A stretch of DNA of 64,000 nt, from assembly GCA_022836615.1 (NCBI GenBank), contig MU405224.1:310001-374000 (forward strand), written 5' to 3'. Under the pieces are notes generated by a model. That model ran no database searches. It saw only the letters and a program-made list of their open reading frames with translations, and had not been told where the DNA came from. The DNA is from Annulohypoxylon bovei var. microspora (Eukaryota; Ascomycota; Sordariomycetes; Xylariales; Hypoxylaceae). Positions 58,124 through 64,000 of this stretch are shown here, piece after piece (the first letter of the stretch is position 1; every line of letters starts with the position of its first letter). The translations under genes and the position numbers were made by a program.

Positions 58124-61100
58124 ATGAGGTGCTTTAGTTGTGTTTATCTATTCCCTATCGCTGTTCACCTGGCTGGCGTCTTTGCAAATCTCCCTAGAGG
58201 ATTCAATGGGATTGGTTCAGGGGGGTCTAATGGCTACCCTGCTGCTCAAGACTACGCACCTCCCGAGGCCAAAAATTCTAACCACAATGGCTTTGGGGAT
58301 AAAGGAGAGTCTGGGGCCGCCAATTCCTACGGGAAAGGGCAGGGTAATGCGCATGGTTCATATGGAATCAAATCCATCGTGGACTCCATCAACTCCGCTG
58401 ACGAGCAAGTACATACCGTGAATCTTGCTATACGGAGCATAAAAACCGGTGGCACTATCGAACAACTCGACTCGACATTGCAATCATTAACCTCTACTAT
58501 CAAAACTACTTCCGCTGCTATTGCTGGGACCAAATCATTCCATTCTGAAGACGTTCAGTCTCTAAAATCAGCCATCCAACCATTTCACCAGTCTATCGGT
58601 ACCCTTGTCACTCAATTAGTGGCAAGAAAAGACACAATTTCGAAGCTCTGCGGGTGTCGCGCCATACAGGGTGCCGTGAATCAAATACGAAGCTCGACTC
58701 GAGTCATGTTTGATGGTATCAAAAATCACATGGGTCAAAGCAATTCTCGTGGCATCCATGGAAGACATGGCTTCAGCGATTTGCATTCCTTGGATTCAGG
58801 AATAGCTAGTTTTCTGAACCACGGATCTTCTGCCTTTAGCTTCGGCAATTGTAATGTAAGTAGACAATCCCCATCTGTCTTCTCTATTTAATCAAGATTG
58901 TAATATGTGTCTTAAGACAAGATAACTATGCCTTTTGATAGGCACACCAACATTTTTACAATCGACTTTTGCTAACGTCAGCTATATTAGGATAATGCAG
59001 GTACCTCGTCTGCAGCAAATACATGGGCATATCCGACGGAGACAGCATCAGTGAGTTTTACTCCCTATGCTTCCCATCCGACTCTCTTTTATTGCAATGA
59101 ACGTCAAAACCTTCATTATTCTCTTTGAACTACTATCTTATGATTTCTAAACTTGATTTGTTTCCGGCTAACCGTTGATTCAAGTACGGTGAATACACCT
59201 CATATGCGTTAGAAACTACACCTGTAAGTAATCATATCTACCTCTTACAAATCATTCAATTACTGCCTATTCACGTGTATATGTTATTTCTGATAACTTA
59301 TTTTAACATTATTAAAAGACAATCGCTGCTCCGACTGAAACTGTAGGAGGTGGGTATGAAGAAACGGGAGCGCCTCCGCAGCCTACGGGTTTCGGTGGAG
59401 GAGAAGAGGGCGAAGGCGAAGGCGGCGAAGACGAAGGAGCCGAGAACACTTTCGGGTCAGTAATCACTACTACTGGTACGACTCCGTACTCTTTGGGTTT
59501 TACTGACTAACACTGACATGAGCCGCTCCTCAGCCGCCGAAACATTGATATCTGAAATCGTCACAACTCCAGCCCCTACTTCACCCGCGATAATAACGAC
59601 TACTATCATAAGCTCTCCTATCATAAGCTCTCCTATCATAAGCTCTCCTATCATAAGCTCTCCTATCATAAGCTCTCCTATCATAACCACCCCAGTTATA
59701 AGCACCCCAATCATAAGTACCCCAATACCCTCTACAACTATATTCACAACCACCATTATAAGTTCTCCGATCCCGTCTACGACTATATTCACAACTACTA
59801 TCGTTGGCTCTCCAATCCCCTCTCCAATCCCTTCTACAACTATATTTAGTTCAGTCTTAACTACATACATTACTACATATAGCACATTGTATTCGTCGAG
59901 TTTTGTATACAGTACAATCAGCCTGGCGCCTTCTACGTATACATCAATATTCACAAGTACTATTACTGGAGTTGGAAGCACATATTTGTCGACATTCACA
60001 AGTACAATAACCGGTTCTAACTTCATAACCTTTTTCTCGACACTCACCAGTACGGGGAGTCAGAGCAGTCCTAGTACGACATCCACCTCTGCTTCAACGG
60101 GCTCCTTGACAAGTACGGGCTCCTTGACAAGTACGGTAACCGATGCCGCAGCAGATGCTGATGACGCTGGATCGAGCACATCTGTGTCAGCTACCCCTGT
60201 TACTTCGACTTATACTATTACTGTGACAACCACTTTCATACCTACATCTGCGAGTACGGGTACCAGTACCATTACCCGTACTCGTACTAGTACGGTTACA
60301 TCTACATCTACATCTACGTCAACGTCAACGTCAACATCAGCGTCAACATCAACATCAACATCAACGACTACGACTACGACTACGACCTCGAGCCCGTCTG
60401 TTGTCACCATTACAACAACTTATACCACCACAGGTACTAGGACATCAACGGTTACACTTACTCGTACTAGTTCAGTGGAATCGTCTACATCTAGTTCATC
60501 TACTACGTCTAGTTCATCATCTACCACAAGTTCCTCGACTACATCCAGTCCATCGTCTACGAGTTCTAGTTCCCTGGTGGAAACTACTAGAACACAGACT
60601 TATACTTCGACCTTTACGAGCTCAGGAAGCACGTTGACATCTACATTCACAAGAACTAGAACTACAACCTCAACAGCAACCGATACGGATACCTCGACTT
60701 CAACTAGAACCAGTACATACACAAGTCCTGGTACAACAGTCACGTCTACTTTCACAAAAACAATAGGAGGTTCGGCAACAGAATCTGCCACAAGCACCTT
60801 CACTTCTACTGAAACGAGCACATATACTAGTGTAGCTAGTACATTGACATCAACTTTCACGGATAAAGAAACAAGTACCTTGACGGACTTATCAACAAGG
60901 ACTTATACGTCTACCACTACGAGTACATATACCAGCTCAGGCAGCACATTCACATCGACTCTTACGAAGACGGCAACAAGTACTTTGGCAAGCACATCAA
61001 CGGAAACGCTCAAATCGACTTTTACTAGCACATATACAAGCGCTGGAAGCACTATCACGTCCACTTTTACAACGACAGAAACAGATACCACGACGGAATC

Positions 61101-62246
61101 GGCTAGTCGTTTCACCTCGACTGTAACAAGTACATACACCAGTTCGGGCAGCACGCTCACTTCTACGTTTACAACGACGGCAACAACCACTTCGACAGCG
61201 TCTGCGACGAAGACATATACGTCTACCATCACAAGAACGATTACCAGCCCAGGCTCCACAGCGACGTCTACTTTCACATCTACGGACACAACTACGCTGT
61301 CCCCGACGAAAACAACGCTTACAACCACTTTTACGTCCACGATTACAAACACGCGAACAAGCACTCTATCTGGATCAGGGTCAAAAACAACATACACATC
61401 AACCTTGACAAGTAAATTGACGTCGACTCTTACTGATACCGTAAAGAGCACTCTGACCAAAACGCGCACTGTTACAAGCACCACAACCGGCGCGTCTACA
61501 GTCACAGTAACTCGGACCAGAACCAGCACCAGCACCAGCACAGGTACAAGTACAAGCACAATAACGAGAACTAGAACAAGAACCCGCACGAGCACAGGTA
61601 CAATCACGGGCACAAGTACAAGTACAAGCACGAGTACAAGCGCCTCTTCCAGCTCGGGATCTGTAGCGACGACCACGGTAGTATCAGGAGCATCTACGTA
61701 CACGACCGTCATAACGCGCACCAGGACAACCACGTTCACGTCCACGGGCACGATCGGGGGCGGGGGTGCGAGCGCGTTGGCCGCCTCGGGCACGAATGCT
61801 AACAACGGCGGGACGATCACAGTAACGCGGTCGGGCTCGGTGACCGTCATCACCCTCGGCTCGAGCGGGAGCGGGCTCACGGGGTCAACTAGGCAGGTTA
61901 GGACGGTCACCCGAACCGCCGGTTCGAGCAGCGATCCGTCGGGAGCGGGTACGACAGTTACGGTGACCAAAGATCCGAGTACTACGGTAAGTTTAACCCC
62001 CCCGTCTTTACTTCTACCCCCCCCCCCTTTTTTTTTTTTTTTTTTTGCTTTTTGTGTTTAAAGGCATGTCTCGGTGTGTTTGGAGACGCGGTGCTGACCG
62101 GAGAATTGCAGACTACGAGCGCTCGCACAACTGCAACCAGCACGTCCACTTCCCGCTCGTCTGGCAGTGGCGTACATGTGCCTAAGTCCGGCGTATTGCT
62201 TTTAGGTGCGACCTTGGTCGTCGGTGTCATCAGCCTGTTGTTCTGA
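58124..62246 (+). CDS. Large GPI-anchored surface protein: HsbA-like head, Thr/Ser stalk
   Basis: Six exons close in phase to 1191 aa: 58124-58855, 58991-59050, 59185-59223, 59319-59475, 59534-61986 and 62112-62246. A signal peptide (about residues 1-21) is followed by a Gly/Asn/Ser-rich linker. A helical domain at about 85-205 resembles hydrophobic-surface-binding protein HsbA. It is followed by an acidic Gly/Glu stretch encoded by the small exons. About 820 residues of Thr/Ser-rich stalk follow, with TSTFT, TYTSSGST and TRTRT patterns, presumably heavily O-mannosylated. The C-terminus (SSGSGVHVPKSGVLLLGATLVVGVISLLF) is a GPI-attachment signal. The likely role is cell-wall adhesin or surface binding. 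An upstream in-frame ATG at 58085 exists but would spoil the signal peptide. The HsbA call is by pattern only; the overall surface-protein call is firm. Confidence 0.82.
59605..59679. repeat. 15-base minisatellite in the stalk exon
   Basis: Five perfect tandem copies of ATCATAAGCTCTCCT encode I-I-S-S-P repeats at the start of the stalk. Degenerate continuations (ITTPV, ISTPI, IPSTT) follow. Confidence 0.92.
62017..62046. repeat. C11-T19 homopolymer tract inside the last intron
   Basis: Eleven C followed by nineteen T within intron 61987-62111 of the surface-protein gene. It lies 65 bases before the acceptor and is prone to length change or sequencing error. Confidence 0.85.
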
Positions 62247-63494
62247 GTACCAGTTCAACGAGACACCCGAGAAATCTCTAAAAACGAAGGCATATCTCCT
62301 ATGTAGAACTGAAGAACTGTAGTTACCCCCTAAACACTTACATTATGGCCGAGTTCAATGGCTCAATTTTGGGGGTTGGGGTGGGTTTCTTAACGAACTT
62401 GATTTATTTTTAATCTTGATTTCTGAAGATGGTTAAGTTTATAGATTACCATAATATGTATCTAGGTAGTTATTATATGTTTATGTTTTGAGTTAGATTG
62501 ATAACAAATTGTAGGGTTTGGTGCCGAGTATCTCGTTTGTGTAATTTCGAGCTTCTCCTTTCTTTGCCATCGTCTCCGTGATTGACAAGCATCTGTCTGG
62601 AAGGTACATAGCTAGTAGCTATCGTTAGTTAAGAGGAAGCGGGTCTGATTTGGAAAGGTGAAAACAAAAGAGGAAATCTTGAAGCAATGCGATGACTAAT
62701 GAAGTCTAGCTTATGTCATTCTATGCATGTAAACTATATTTACATAATGGAGTGAGAGTTAAACACATATTACGTAACGTTGGCTGTTTAAAGAGAAATT
62801 ATGTGCTAATCGAGATGCTGACAGAAGTCCATACAAGCTTCATTGTCGCACAGTATTAGTTAATCAGAGATCGAAAGGTAAAGTTTGGAAATTGACTGCC
62901 GGAAACTCTTAAAGTTATTTCTTCCTCAGTGCAACTTCAATTGCCGTCTCTTACTTCCAAGCTCTTCACTCCTCACTCCGACCTACCTAGCTACCTAAGT
63001 AGGCTAAAAAACAAAAAGGAGAGAAAACTGTCGCAAGGTGTCTCGGACTTTTCATTCCAACACGGAAAGTGTGTGCCGTGTATGACAAGAAGAAGCAATC
63101 AACAATGGAACCGTCATTAAGAGACCCCCCGCATGATATCGGCGTTGATAAGTCATTGGGAGATTCCTATTCAAGCTAGGTTGTAGCTACACTATGCGGA
63201 CCCCGGACAAACACGACATCGCAGATAGATAACTTTCGCCGCCAATGGCGTCAGCTTATTACCACAGCTCATTACCTGATATGGCTATTATTGGCAGGAG
63301 AGAAGGAGGAAAATCCTGGCCCCGGTAAGATTAATCCATGCCAGCTATCCGAGCGCCAAGATTACAGCTCTAGTGTAGTAGCTCTAGTTTTCTTCTGGAA
63401 GTCGAGAAGATCTCTTATGAGGCGCGACTCATCGCCCAATTTTTGCTTTCTGTTCTTTCGTTACGCGTCGTGAAAATCGTCAATTGCTCTCGCG
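62247..63494. other. Intergenic before the carboxypeptidase gene
   Basis: AT-rich 3' flank, then the promoter of the next gene. Short frames at 62929-63120 and 63291-63473 lack recognisable domains. Confidence 0.45.
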
Positions 63495-64000
63495 ATGTCT
63501 TCCTTCTTGCAACCACTGCTCCTCGTCGCGGCGGCAAGCCACGGGCTAGCTCAATTCGTTGCCCCGCCGACAACTCTGAAAGAAGTCACCGGCTATGCTG
63601 GAATTCCTGTCAGATATAAGGAGGTGCCTGCTGGAACTTGCGAGCTAGACCCGACTGTGAAGAGTTACTCAGGATACGCCGACGTGGCAGAGGATCAGCA
63701 CATCTTCTGGTGGTTCTTTGAAGCTCGCAACCAAGACCCATCAGAGGCTCCACTGACCGTCTGGATCAATGGCGGACCCGGCTCGAGTTCCATGATCGGT
63801 CTCTTCGAGGAACTTGGGCCATGCGGTGTTGACTACTTTGGCAAGGTTTACAACAACCCGTACTCTTGGTCTAACGCGAGCAACATGCTCTTCATTGACC
63901 AGCCTACTCAAGTCGGGTTCTCCTACTCCAAACCCGTCAATGCCTGGGTATCCGATGATGGGAGTATTGTATCCTTACCCGACGCCACGTGCCCAGATTA
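63495..64000 (+). CDS. Serine carboxypeptidase (peptidase S10), 5' part only
   Basis: Secreted or vacuolar serine carboxypeptidase cut off by the window end; 168 codons are visible, with no intron so far. Residues 1-20 (MSSFLQPLLLVAAASHGLAQ) form a signal peptide. The S10 hallmarks follow in order: SGYADVAEDQHIFWWFFEAR, the oxyanion block LTVWINGGPGSSS, GLFEELGPC, and YSWSNASNMLFIDQPTQVGFSYS. In characterised S10 enzymes the catalytic Ser lies in the later GESYGG motif and the Asp and His come later still, so all catalytic residues are outside this window. The subgroup resembles secreted fungal carboxypeptidases rather than CPY, but this cannot be settled from a fragment. Confidence 0.93.
   Translation, partial: MSSFLQPLLLVAAASHGLAQFVAPPTTLKEVTGYAGIPVRYKEVPAGTCELDPTVKSYSGYADVAEDQHIFWWFFEARNQDPSEAPLTVWINGGPGSSSMIGLFEELGPCGVDYFGKVYNNPYSWSNASNMLFIDQPTQVGFSYSKPVNAWVSDDGSIVSLPDATCPD

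Noticed and set aside
59457..61970. Long minus-strand frames (196 and 355 codons) opposite the stalk exon
   Set aside because: They are Val-rich mirror images of Thr/Ser codon repeats. No start context, splice sites or domain supports them, while the plus strand forms a complete signal-to-GPI protein.
63306..63323. A 2A-like ribosome-skipping motif (EENPGP) in a short plus frame
   Set aside because: The frame is only 60 codons, the preceding residues (EK in place of D-V/I) do not fit the 2A consensus, and no upstream protein is fused. It is chance sequence in a promoter region.
1..64000. tRNA genes or CRISPR arrays
   Set aside because: I scanned for B-box-like GGTTCGAATCC words on both strands and found none with a matching cloverleaf. 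CRISPR arrays are not expected in fungi and none was seen.

Overview
The window comes from the nuclear genome of a filamentous ascomycete (Pezizomycotina, most likely a Sordariomycete). The evidence is short GT-AG introns of about 50-260 bases, a dispersed Pol III 5S rRNA gene of Neurospora type, HET-domain, WOPR and serine-rich fungal families, ERMES and cardiolipin genes of fungal type, and an LTR retrotransposon destroyed by RIP-like C-to-T mutation. I cannot name the genus from the sequence.

Layout. 0-5 kb: GDP-mannose transporter and lysophospholipid acyltransferase ALE1 (both +). 6.5-9.4 kb: a large serine-rich membrane protein (-), followed by about 3 kb with no gene I can see. 12.5-18.2 kb: RCE1 (+), MMM1 (-) and VPS45 (+), then a 5S rRNA gene (+). 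19-23 kb: a 1297-codon SNTX-like/FN3/GTPase protein (-). 24.5-31.6 kb: MTO1, CRD1 and a WOPR master regulator, all on the minus strand. 31.6-36.9 kb: about 5.2 kb without genes upstream of the WOPR gene. 36,867-42,571: a 5.7-kb LTR retrotransposon, extremely AT-rich, with no surviving ORF. 42.7-49.5 kb: TDP1 (-, nine exons), a PNRC/Edc1-like decapping activator (-), RBX1 (+) and the small SPC1 gene (-). 51.5-56.6 kb: a CorA/ALR-type Mg2+ transporter (+) and a HET-domain protein (-). 58.1-62.2 kb: a large signal-peptide / HsbA-like / Thr-Ser-stalk / GPI-anchored surface protein (+). 63.5 kb to the end: the 5' part of a serine carboxypeptidase (+).

Several genes are longer than their largest open frame suggests, and I rebuilt them by matching splice sites and reading phase. 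ALE1, RCE1 and MTO1 have short 5' exons, CRD1 has four exons, TDP1 nine, the surface protein six, and SPC1 lies in three tiny exons. These joins are my manual reading; phases close in each model, but no transcript has been checked.

No biosynthetic cluster or operon-like unit is present. Functional themes recur: mitochondrial membrane and translation (MMM1, CRD1, MTO1), the secretory pathway and cell surface (GMT1, SPC1, VPS45, RCE1, the GPI protein, the carboxypeptidase), and possible self/non-self or defence functions (HET protein, SNTX-GTPase protein). The most unusual items are the SNTX-GTPase protein, the RIP-scarred retrotransposon with RIP fading out inside its LTRs, and the modular GPI adhesin.
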